A stretch of DNA of 22,110 nt, taken from contig PWIL01000157.1 in the NCBI GenBank assembly GCA_003560455.1, positions 1 to 22,110 of the forward strand. The letters are read 5' to 3'. The stretch is from Mollicutes bacterium. GTDB taxonomy: Bacteria > Bacillota_I > Bacilli_A > RF39 > UBA660. Each line of letters opens with the position of its first letter. Within the stretch, counting starts at the first letter, position 1. The position numbers and the translations under genes were made by a program. The notes under the pieces were generated by a model that saw nothing but the letters and a program-made list of their open reading frames with translations, was not told the DNA's origin and searched no databases. Shown one piece after another: positions 6,595 through 14,345 of this stretch.

Positions 6595-6924
6595 ATGAAT
6601 CCCCAATTTAAAAAAGGCGTCCTTGAATTAATTGTGTTATTAACTTTAAAAAAAGAAGATATGTATGGGTATGAAATAGTTGATAAAACTTCTAAAATAG
6701 TTGAAATAAAAGATGGCACCATCTACCCCTTATTAAAACGGTTAACCAATGAAAATTATTTTGAAACATACTTAATTGAATCAAGCGAAGGACCTTCTAG
6801 AAAATACTATAAAATTACCCCAGCCGGCCTACAAAGATTAAAACAACTAAAAAAAGAATGGCATGAATTTGCCAAAGCAATTGAAAAATTTATAAAGGAG
6901 AGTGAAAAAAATGAAAAAAACTGA
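6595..6924 (+). CDS. PadR-family transcriptional regulator
   Basis: Winged-helix DNA-binding repressor of 109 residues, the small PadR subclass. The typical opening is FKKGVLELIVLLTLKKEDMYGYEIV. The recognition region and wing follow (KDGTIYPLLKRLTNENYFETY...PSRKYYKITPAGLQRLKQL), then a C-terminal helix for dimerisation. ATG 6595 has GAGGTGA 4 nt upstream. The gene ends with TGA, the only TGA stop in the window and direct support for the standard code. It overlaps the next gene by 14 nt, and the HAAS gene's ribosome site is within its last codons. PadR genes paired with HAAS/DUF1700 membrane proteins are a known Bacillota arrangement, often tied to envelope stress or antimicrobial response. 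The inducer cannot be read from sequence. Confidence 0.93.
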   Translation: MNPQFKKGVLELIVLLTLKKEDMYGYEIVDKTSKIVEIKDGTIYPLLKRLTNENYFETYLIESSEGPSRKYYKITPAGLQRLKQLKKEWHEFAKAIEKFIKESEKNEKN

Positions 6925-8221
6925 ATTTTTAACAGCCTTAAGAAAAAAATTAAAAATCTTAAACGAAGAAGAGAAAAAGGATATTATCAATGAATATGAG
7001 GACATTATAAAAGAAAAAATTAAAAAGGGGATGACCGAAGAAGAAGCGGTTGCTGACTTTGGTGACATTAATGATTTAGCCAAAGAAATTTTAAAGGCTT
7101 ATAAAGTTGATCCAGAATATAATAAATATGCGGACACTTTAGAAACCGGCAAAGAAACATTTGATGAAAATGTCAAAAAAGCGGCTAATTGGCTTGGTGA
7201 TAAAACCAAAGATTTATTTGAAGATGAAGAAAAAGTAGATATTACGGTTGAAAAAGTATTTGAAATTATTATTAAAGTTTTTGTTGTTTTAATTTTATTA
7301 AATATTTTAAGAATTCCCGTTAATATTATTGCTGGTTTAGGCGGGAACATTTTTGCTAGTAGCATTTTTCCATTTTCTTTATTACAATATTTATGGTTAT
7401 TAATTATTGAATTTCTTTATATCATTGGTGTTATTTTCATCATTTTTATTATTTTTAAAGATGTCTTTTTTATCAAAAAAAGCGAAGAAAAAAAAGAAAA
7501 GCCAGTTGCCAAAACAAAAAAAACAACCGAAAAAACAAAAGAAGAAAAACAAGAAGTCGTAAAACACACAAAACCAACTGAAAATCCAGGCATTGCTATT
7601 GTAAAAATTGTGTTAATTATTATTTTTGCTTTTCCTTTATTAATGTTAAGCTTTGGTTTAATGATGACGCTAGCAGCGAGCATTTATCTTTTAATTAAAG
7701 GTGTTATGGTTTACGGCTTAATAGTTTTATTAATCGGGATCTTAATCTTAATTTTCTTTTTTCTTTCGGTTGTCTTTGACTTAATCAATAATAAAAAAAC
7801 TTCCTTCTGGCCACTTCTTATCGCCTTCATTATTATTTTAGTCGGTTTATTTTTAACTATTGATTGGGCTTTGAATTTAAAAATTGAAAGAGGAACGGCG
7901 CAAGAATTAACTAGTTCTGAATTAATCATTCCGGCTGAAGAATTACATGATAATTTCTTTTGGCAAAATCAAGAGATAATAGCTGATCAAGAAATAGCCT
8001 ATGGGGATGTTTTGGTAACAATTTTTTATAATCAAGAATATGAAAGCTTAGTTACTGTTACTGAATTAGGAAATATGCGAATTTCTGTTACAAATTGGGA
8101 AGCATTAAAAACTTTTAATCAAGTTTTTATCGAAAAATTAAAAGAAGATGTTATATATATTCCCTATTATAAAATTGAAGTTGCAGCCAATGAAATGACC
8201 ATAAAAACTATTATTAAATAA
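6911..8221 (+). CDS. HAAS (DUF1700-type) domain polytopic membrane protein
   Basis: A 436-residue protein, partner of the PadR regulator. Residues 1-70 form the HAAS/DUF1700 helical domain (MKKTEFLTALRKKLK...DIINEYEDII...EEEAVADFGDINDLAKEIL). Two to three membrane helices lie at about 120-185. A charged cytoplasmic linker rich in Lys, Glu and Thr spans 190-222. About four more helices lie at 225-320. A tail of about 110 residues, probably extracytoplasmic, starts near NLKIERGT and lacks the DUF4097 beta-helix seen in many relatives. ATG 6911 is preferred over GTG 6902 because AAAGGAG (6894-6900) lies 10 nt before the ATG but only 1 nt from the GTG. HAAS domains are thought to transmit signals between the membrane and the PadR protein; sensing by the tail is inference. 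Confidence 0.85.
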   Translation: MKKTEFLTALRKKLKILNEEEKKDIINEYEDIIKEKIKKGMTEEEAVADFGDINDLAKEILKAYKVDPEYNKYADTLETGKETFDENVKKAANWLGDKTKDLFEDEEKVDITVEKVFEIIIKVFVVLILLNILRIPVNIIAGLGGNIFASSIFPFSLLQYLWLLIIEFLYIIGVIFIIFIIFKDVFFIKKSEEKKEKPVAKTKKTTEKTKEEKQEVVKHTKPTENPGIAIVKIVLIIIFAFPLLMLSFGLMMTLAASIYLLIKGVMVYGLIVLLIGILILIFFFLSVVFDLINNKKTSFWPLLIAFIIILVGLFLTIDWALNLKIERGTAQELTSSELIIPAEELHDNFFWQNQEIIADQEIAYGDVLVTIFYNQEYESLVTVTELGNMRISVTNWEALKTFNQVFIEKLKEDVIYIPYYKIEVAANEMTIKTIIK

Positions 8222-8243
8222 ATTATGATTTTTAAAAAAATTA

Positions 8244-8252
8244 TGATATAAT
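8244..8252 (+). promoter_or_regulatory. Promoter of the LCP-ABC operon (extended -10)
   Basis: TGATATAAT, a perfect extended -10, in the 58-bp gap after the HAAS gene, which has no terminator. No clear -35. Transcripts from padR may also read through. Confidence 0.55.
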
Positions 8253-8279
8253 GAAACTTGCTTAAAAGGTGTTGATGAA

Positions 8280-10424
8280 ATGGCAAAAACTAAGTTGCGC
8301 AAAGCAAAAACAAGAGTATTAGCCAGCCTTTTTTTATTAACAACGGCTGCGACTCTTTATATGATATATATAATTACATTGTGGGAAAATATTGAAAATT
8401 TGCTTCGTTTTATTGTTGTCATCATGTTATTACTTTTTTTAGCTTTAATTTTCGCTCTTTCCCTCCGTGTTTTTTTTCATGGGAAAAAGAAACTTTTTTT
8501 CTTTTTGGTAGTTGGTCAAATAATATATATTATTTTATTAGTTTTTTTAGCATTTAATGTCCACCGAATTTACTCAGCTCTTTTCCAAGTAACCTCAAAT
8601 ACTGTTATTTATTCAAGTAGTATAGTTACCATCAACAGTCCAGCTGAAACAATTGATGATTTAACTGATGGAAAAATTGGTATTTATGACAGTGAAAGAA
8701 GTATTGCTGGGTATGAAATACCAAAAGAAGTAATTGCTGAGAGGAATTTAACAAATGAAATTGTATATTTAGGTAGTTACACTGAATTATTGTTAAAACT
8801 AGATGAAGAAGAAATAGCTTACGCCTTCCTGCCCACCGACTACCCGATGATGTTTAGTGAATTAGAAGATTTTTCTGAAATTATTGAAGCAACTAGAATT
8901 ATTTTTACCCAAGAAAAGGAAGTTGCCATTACTCGCGAAGGCAGGCAATTTAATTTAGAAGAGCCAATGACATTTTTATTAATGGGAATTGATTCAACGG
9001 CTGATGACATTAGTCGTGGTTCATATAATGGTGATGCATTAATGGTAGTTACTTTTAATCCCAAAACATTACATGTAACAATGTTGAGTATTCCCAGAGA
9101 TATTTATGTGCCAATCGCTTGTTTTGATGGCGAAAGAAAAAACAAAATAACCCATGCTGCTTGGTATGGTGATGATTGTATTATTGAAACAATTGAAAAC
9201 TTCTTAGAAATTGATATTGATCATTTAGTTAAAATGAACTTTCGGGGTCTAGTTAATATGGTTGATGCGGTTGGCGGTATTGAAGTCGATGTTCCATATA
9301 GTTTTTGTGAACAAGACAGTCGTTCACGATGGGGTGAACACACAGTTTTTGTCAAAGAAGGGGTTCAACATTTAGATGGCGAACAAGCATTAGCATTAAC
9401 TAGAAATCGCAAAAATAACACCGCTCGCTGTGGTTATGGTGTTAATTGGGCGAATGATTTTGTTCGTGGCGAAAATCAGCAATTAGTTTTAAGAGCTTTA
9501 TTAGAAGAATTTAAAAAAATCAGGGAACTAAGTAAAGTTCAAAATCTTTTAGAAGAATTAGCAACTACTACCGAAACTAGTCTTCAAACAAATGAAATAC
9601 TTTCATTTTACAATGTTTTTCGAGATATCATTATCCAAACAAGAGTTGACAGTATTGAAGATATAATGACTATTCAAAGACTAGCAATTAGCGGTTATGA
9701 TCGTTATATATATGACTATCATCCGCCAACTGGTCGGGGAATGAGAAGTACATTGTATAACTTTGTGCCTTATCAAGCGAGTATTGAAGATGTTCGTGAA
9801 GTAATGATGATTAATTTAGGTTTAAAAGAAGCACCAAAATTAGAAGCCTTTTCTTTTAATGTAAACGAACCATATGAAGAAAAAATTATCGGTCGTGGAA
9901 CTTATAATGAGCCAGCAATTGAATTATTACCTGAATTTAAAACGCGTCAACAAGCTGAAAATTATGCTAAGCAACATAATTTAAGAATTGAAGTTAATGA
10001 GGTAGAAAACAACGGCCAATATTCAAATAGTCAAATAATTTCGCAATATCCTAATCCGCAAACTAATTTAGAATATGTTGACAAAATAGTTCTTAATATT
10101 GCTGCTGAAAAAGAAGAAAAATCTCTTGATTGTTTAATTGAACCAGAACAAGAAAACTGTCTTTTTCCTGATTTAGTGGGGCGGGGTTATGAAGCATATC
10201 GAGCAATTCGCCAAAAGCATAATTTAAATTGGATTGAACAAGAAATTAGCGAAGGTGATGCTGAATATGATGAAGCAAAAGCTGGTTTAGTAGTAGAACA
10301 AAATATTGCGCCAGGAATAGATATCTATGAATTAGCCGATCAAGAAATTATTATTACTTATATGGCTAAAAAGATAGAAGATGAAATAGAAGATGAACCA
10401 GAAGATGAAACTGAGGAGGCATAA
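8280..10424 (+). CDS. LytR-CpsA-Psr (LCP) family protein with PASTA-like C terminus
   Basis: LCP enzymes transfer undecaprenyl-linked polymers such as teichoic acids to peptidoglycan at the outer membrane face. This 714-residue member has three N-terminal membrane helices (about 12-34, 41-66, 71-98). An extracytoplasmic region at 110-215 resembles half of a periplasmic binding-protein fold. The LCP core covers about 229-412, with LLMGIDSTADD (Asp238), LSIPRDIYVP (Arg273), FRGLVNMVDAVGGIEVDVP and LDGEQALALTRNRK (Arg375, Arg377). Two PASTA-like modules follow (about 545-608 and 629-697), then an acidic tail. Most LCP proteins have 300-450 residues and one helix, so this is an expanded form. Extracytoplasmic cysteines (281, 300, 343, 384, 618, 627) could form disulfides. 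AAAAGGTG lies 8 nt before the ATG. Its stop overlaps the next start as TAATG. Confidence 0.9.
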   Translation: MAKTKLRKAKTRVLASLFLLTTAATLYMIYIITLWENIENLLRFIVVIMLLLFLALIFALSLRVFFHGKKKLFFFLVVGQIIYIILLVFLAFNVHRIYSALFQVTSNTVIYSSSIVTINSPAETIDDLTDGKIGIYDSERSIAGYEIPKEVIAERNLTNEIVYLGSYTELLLKLDEEEIAYAFLPTDYPMMFSELEDFSEIIEATRIIFTQEKEVAITREGRQFNLEEPMTFLLMGIDSTADDISRGSYNGDALMVVTFNPKTLHVTMLSIPRDIYVPIACFDGERKNKITHAAWYGDDCIIETIENFLEIDIDHLVKMNFRGLVNMVDAVGGIEVDVPYSFCEQDSRSRWGEHTVFVKEGVQHLDGEQALALTRNRKNNTARCGYGVNWANDFVRGENQQLVLRALLEEFKKIRELSKVQNLLEELATTTETSLQTNEILSFYNVFRDIIIQTRVDSIEDIMTIQRLAISGYDRYIYDYHPPTGRGMRSTLYNFVPYQASIEDVREVMMINLGLKEAPKLEAFSFNVNEPYEEKIIGRGTYNEPAIELLPEFKTRQQAENYAKQHNLRIEVNEVENNGQYSNSQIISQYPNPQTNLEYVDKIVLNIAAEKEEKSLDCLIEPEQENCLFPDLVGRGYEAYRAIRQKHNLNWIEQEISEGDAEYDEAKAGLVVEQNIAPGIDIYELADQEIIITYMAKKIEDEIEDEPEDETEEA

Positions 10425-11119
10425 TGAACATAATTTATCAATTAAAAAAAGTTAGTAAAATTTATAATCAAAATAATGTCGCTCTCCAAAATGTTGATTT
10501 AGAAATCAATACGGGCGAAGTAATTGTTATTCTTGGTCCATCAGGTTCAGGAAAATCAACCTTATTAAACATTTTATCAGGTCTTGATTTGCCAACAAAA
10601 GGTGAAGTGTTTTACCAAAATAAACGAATCGATAATCAAGATGAAGAACAATTAGCAGCTTATCGTTATCAAGACTTGGGCTTTGTTTTTCAAAGTTATA
10701 ATCTAATGTCTAGTTTAACAGCCAAAGAAAACATTGAATTGGGAAAAACACATCAAAATGATTGTGAATTAGAACAAATAATTAAAAAAATGGGATTGCT
10801 AGAACATCAACACAAATATCCCTATCAATTATCTGGTGGACAAATGCAACGAGTAGCAATTGCTCGTTCATTAATTAAAAATCCCCAGGTAATTTTTTGT
10901 GATGAACCAACTGGCGCGCTTGATGAAAAAATTGGCAAAGCTATTTTAGAAGAATTACAAAAAATTAATAAAGAACAAAATACAACAATTATAATTGTGA
11001 CCCATAATCCAAGTATCGCTAAAATTGGTAATAAAGTAATAAAAATGAACAGTGGCGAAATTATCGAAACTTATCAAAACAAAAAAACTGTTGAAGCATC
11101 AAAGTTGAGGTGGGTTTAA
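10424..11119 (+). CDS. ABC transporter ATPase, MacB/LolD type (first copy)
   Basis: A 231-residue cytoplasmic ATPase for an FtsX-type permease. It has Walker A GPSGSGKST (38-46), Q-loop Gln90, signature LSGGQ (136-140), Walker B VIFCDEPTGALD (Asp160, Glu161) and switch His194. The CDEPTGALDE form is typical of the MacB/BceA/LolD branch, which drives extracytoplasmic mechanical work rather than bulk transport. All catalytic residues are intact. It starts inside the LCP stop codon (TAATG) with GAGGAGG 4 nt upstream, and ends inside the permease start in the same way, so the three are translationally coupled. Substrate unknown. Confidence 0.95.
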   Translation: MNIIYQLKKVSKIYNQNNVALQNVDLEINTGEVIVILGPSGSGKSTLLNILSGLDLPTKGEVFYQNKRIDNQDEEQLAAYRYQDLGFVFQSYNLMSSLTAKENIELGKTHQNDCELEQIIKKMGLLEHQHKYPYQLSGGQMQRVAIARSLIKNPQVIFCDEPTGALDEKIGKAILEELQKINKEQNTTIIIVTHNPSIAKIGNKVIKMNSGEIIETYQNKKTVEASKLRWV

Positions 11120-13608
11120 TGAAAATGTTGTTATTAAATGCACTAAAAGCATTATTTGATAAAAAAATCCAAATTATAGCTGTCATTTTACTAATTAGTA
11201 TTGCGATTATGGTTTATGTGGCGGCTAATGTGGCGATTGGTCGGGTTGAAGATGGTTACTATGATTATTTAGAATCACAAAAAGTTGAACACTTTAGTTT
11301 TGTTCCCAGTTTAGAAAATCTACAAAAAGAAGACTTAATTTTATTTGATGATATTTTAATTACTGAAGAAGAACAGGCAACAATTGCAACTGCAGAACTT
11401 TGTTTGCCCGATGAATGTTCTTCTCAAACAATGTTATTTTTAGAATCAATTTTTACCAAATACAATTTACAAATATATTTAAATAAAGATGAAATAAAAA
11501 AAATAGCTAATGAATTTGATTTTGAATACGAATTAACCAAATCAAAATTAAGATTTGATGGTGAAAAATATTATAAGGCGATTCCTTTTAACGAAGATAA
11601 ACAATTTAATCTTCCTTATTTAGTAGCTGGTGAATTTCCTACTAATGATGATGAAATAACAATCCTGCCCAATTATGCAAGAGTAAATGATTTAGAAATT
11701 GGTGATCAATATAAAATAAATGACCAAGTTTATAATATTGTTGGAACCGCCTTTCTCCCTGACTACATCTACCCCTTACTCTCGTTCAGTGTTCCTCTTT
11801 TTGATGAGGAAAACAACAATATTATGTTGATGAACCAAACAACTTATGAAAACTTTATGGGCATTGAAGAAAAAGTTTACAGCGCCAGGCTAAATCAAGA
11901 ATACAATTTTAAAGGCCGTGATTATCAAGAAGGAATTATTTTTGGCGAAGATGGAATCTTAGATAATGAAGCAATTGAATTAAAAATGAGTAATTTTTTA
12001 AGACTATTGCGCTCTGACACCTTACAAATTGACATTGAACCAGAAAAAATATTTACTAATGCTTTTGTTAATGTTTTATTAGGCATTAGTGCCTTTATTA
12101 TTTTAATTGTTGTCAAAAAAAGAATTGAAAGTGAAAAAAATCAAATTGGCATTTTAAAAGCAATCGGTTATAATGCCGGTGTCATTTCAGGAAGTTATTT
12201 AGTTTATCCAATTATTGGTGCTTTATTAGGAAGTATTTTAGGATATGTTATTGGACTTTTTCTAGCACAACCTTTAACTGATGTCTTTATTAGTTATTAT
12301 AATGTGCCACTACCTGATCATCAAATAACTTTAGAATATATTACCAGAATATTTGTTCTTCCGTTAGTTTTACTTTCTATTGTTAGTTTTATTACTGCTT
12401 ATGTAATGGTCAAAAAACCACCATTATTTCTTTTAAGAGAAGGCAGTCATTTAAAAATTAATTTTTTTGCTCGAAAAACAAATCAATTACTTTCAAAAAA
12501 AAGTTTTAAAACTCGCTTTAAATACTCCCTAGCTTTTCGCTCATTAGGGAAATTATTTATTGTTACTTTAGTGTCTTTAGCATCAGGGATGTTAATTACT
12601 TTAACGATGATTGGTAATGGTTTATTCAGTGACTTATTAGACCAAACATTTGGCAATATGAAATTTGATTATGTTGTTTCTTACAATACTTTTATGACTG
12701 GCGAAAGTGAAAAAGATGATTTATTTTTAAGCATTGATAATGATATTATCCAAGTATTGGATAAAAATAATAATGAAAAAGAAATTGAAGAAGATATTTC
12801 CATTTCGCTAACCGGAATTGAAGAATTAAAATATTTAGAAATTGAAGATGAAAACGAAAATTCATTGATTGAATTATTAACTGAAAATAAAGTTTTAATT
12901 TCATTAAGAATAGCAGAATTAAATGAACTTGCAATAGATGATCAATTGATTATGGAAATCAACGATCAAGAAAAAACTTTTATTATCGTCGGCATTTATG
13001 AAGATTATTTTTCAAGTAGTGTCTTTATCGATCGGCTTTATTTAAGTGAATTATATGGCTTTGAAAATCCGGTTTATAATCAAAAGTACAGTACGGATAT
13101 TAAATATAGCGATACTGAAAAAATTGAAAAAGAAGAATTACAAGCGATCACAGGTATTTTTAGCATTAAAGACTTAGAAGAAAACATTATGGATGAAATA
13201 GCTGTTTTTGATTATGTTATTTACTTTATTATTTCTTTTGCCGCTTTAATGGCCTTTATCATTATGTTAGTTATTGCTAATATAATTGTTGAAGAAAACC
13301 GCAAAAACATTTCACTAATGAAAGTATTGGGCTATCGCAATAAAGAAATAAGTGCTATTGTTTTAAACATTTATACGCCATTTATTGTTATTGCTTATGT
13401 TCTTTCAGTTCCCTTAATGGTTTATTTAGTTAAAAGGTTATTAGATATGTTAGCTGATGATATTGACTTTGTCATTACAGTAACTATTTCCTTTCCTCAA
13501 GCAATTATCGGTTTAGCAGCCATTTTAGGAGCATATTATTTAGGAGTAAGTTTTTCAAGGCGAGTTTTAAATCGAATTTCGCTTTCAGAAGCTTTGAAAA
13601 GGGAGTAG
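11119..13608 (+). CDS. FtsX-type ABC permease with two large extracytoplasmic domains
   Basis: An 829-residue permease of the MacB/FtsX superfamily. About eight membrane helices are predicted: one near 17-37, three in the first FtsX domain (about 312-430), one near 478-502, and three in the second FtsX domain (about 696-812). The two FtsX domains carry the typical phrases IGILKAIGYN and ISLMKVLGYRNKEI. Loops of about 275 and 190 residues lie outside the cell after the first and fifth helices. This duplicated layout lets one polypeptide supply both halves of a transporter. ATG 11119 is chosen, since GAGGTGGG precedes it and TAATG overlaps the ATPase stop; GTG 11110 lies within the ribosome site. 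Likely part of a wall-associated mechanotransmission, lipid or peptide system; the substrate cannot be told. Confidence 0.9.
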   Translation: MKMLLLNALKALFDKKIQIIAVILLISIAIMVYVAANVAIGRVEDGYYDYLESQKVEHFSFVPSLENLQKEDLILFDDILITEEEQATIATAELCLPDECSSQTMLFLESIFTKYNLQIYLNKDEIKKIANEFDFEYELTKSKLRFDGEKYYKAIPFNEDKQFNLPYLVAGEFPTNDDEITILPNYARVNDLEIGDQYKINDQVYNIVGTAFLPDYIYPLLSFSVPLFDEENNNIMLMNQTTYENFMGIEEKVYSARLNQEYNFKGRDYQEGIIFGEDGILDNEAIELKMSNFLRLLRSDTLQIDIEPEKIFTNAFVNVLLGISAFIILIVVKKRIESEKNQIGILKAIGYNAGVISGSYLVYPIIGALLGSILGYVIGLFLAQPLTDVFISYYNVPLPDHQITLEYITRIFVLPLVLLSIVSFITAYVMVKKPPLFLLREGSHLKINFFARKTNQLLSKKSFKTRFKYSLAFRSLGKLFIVTLVSLASGMLITLTMIGNGLFSDLLDQTFGNMKFDYVVSYNTFMTGESEKDDLFLSIDNDIIQVLDKNNNEKEIEEDISISLTGIEELKYLEIEDENENSLIELLTENKVLISLRIAELNELAIDDQLIMEINDQEKTFIIVGIYEDYFSSSVFIDRLYLSELYGFENPVYNQKYSTDIKYSDTEKIEKEELQAITGIFSIKDLEENIMDEIAVFDYVIYFIISFAALMAFIIMLVIANIIVEENRKNISLMKVLGYRNKEISAIVLNIYTPFIVIAYVLSVPLMVYLVKRLLDMLADDIDFVITVTISFPQAIIGLAAILGAYYLGVSFSRRVLNRISLSEALKRE

Positions 13609-13615
13609 GTGACGC

Positions 13616-14317
13616 ATGGAAAAAATAGTATTAAAAAATGTTAGTAAAATATATATGATTGATGAAAAACCTTTCTATGCTTTAAAAAAGGTTAATTTTG
13701 AAATTAAAAAACAAGAAATAATAGTTGTTTTAGGACCATCAGGTTCCGGAAAAACAACCTTATTAAATTTAATTTCGGGTTTAGATCGGGTAAGTGAAGG
13801 TAATTTATATTATGATGATGTTGATATCACAAAATTTAATGATGCAAAACTAACAAAACATCGTCAAAAAAAATCTGGTTTTATTTTTCAAAATTATAAC
13901 TTATTAGAATATTTAACGGTTTACCAAAACGTTTTAGTTGGTAGTAATGTAGCACAAGAAAAAGTAGATGTTTCAGAAATCATTAAAGTAGTTGGTATGA
14001 CTAAACATCAACATAAATATATGCATCAATTATCTGGCGGTGAACAACAAAGAGTATCAATTGCTAGAGCAATTGCTAAAAATCCTGAAGTATTATTTTG
14101 TGACGAACCAACCGGTGCGCTTGATGAAACAACTGGTAAAAATGTCTTAGATAAACTAGTTGATATTAATCAAAAAATGCAAACAACGATTGTGTTAGTT
14201 ACTCACAATCCGGGGATTGCTAAAATAGGTGATCGGATTATTAAAATGAATAGTGGTGAAATTACGGAAGTTATTAAAAATAAAAGAATTAAGCCACAAG
14301 ATATTGAATGGGCGTAA
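13616..14317 (+). CDS. ABC transporter ATPase, MacB/LolD type (second copy)
   Basis: A 233-residue ATPase closely resembling the one upstream of the permease. It has Walker A GPSGSGKTT (40-48), Q-loop Gln92, signature LSGGE (139-143), Walker B VLFCDEPTGALDE (Asp163, Glu164) and switch His197. Both copies share the closing phrase IKMNSGEI and a basic tail ending in Trp plus one residue. The gene starts 7 nt after the permease stop, with GTAGGTGA as ribosome site. Since the permease carries both FtsX halves, this second ATPase suggests a heterodimeric ATPase, one for each half, or recent duplication with partial redundancy. Ends at a bidirectional terminator. Confidence 0.94.
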   Translation: MEKIVLKNVSKIYMIDEKPFYALKKVNFEIKKQEIIVVLGPSGSGKTTLLNLISGLDRVSEGNLYYDDVDITKFNDAKLTKHRQKKSGFIFQNYNLLEYLTVYQNVLVGSNVAQEKVDVSEIIKVVGMTKHQHKYMHQLSGGEQQRVSIARAIAKNPEVLFCDEPTGALDETTGKNVLDKLVDINQKMQTTIVLVTHNPGIAKIGDRIIKMNSGEITEVIKNKRIKPQDIEWA

Positions 14318-14345
14318 AAAAAAGTAGTTAATCAACTACTTTTTT
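14318..14345. terminator. Bidirectional terminator between the ABC operon and the minus-strand gene
   Basis: 12-bp stem AAAAAAGTAGTT/AACTACTTTTTT (14318-14329/14334-14345) with an AATC loop. The T run on either strand comes from the stem itself. It includes the last codons and TAG stop (14336-14338) of the minus-strand gene. Confidence 0.85.
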
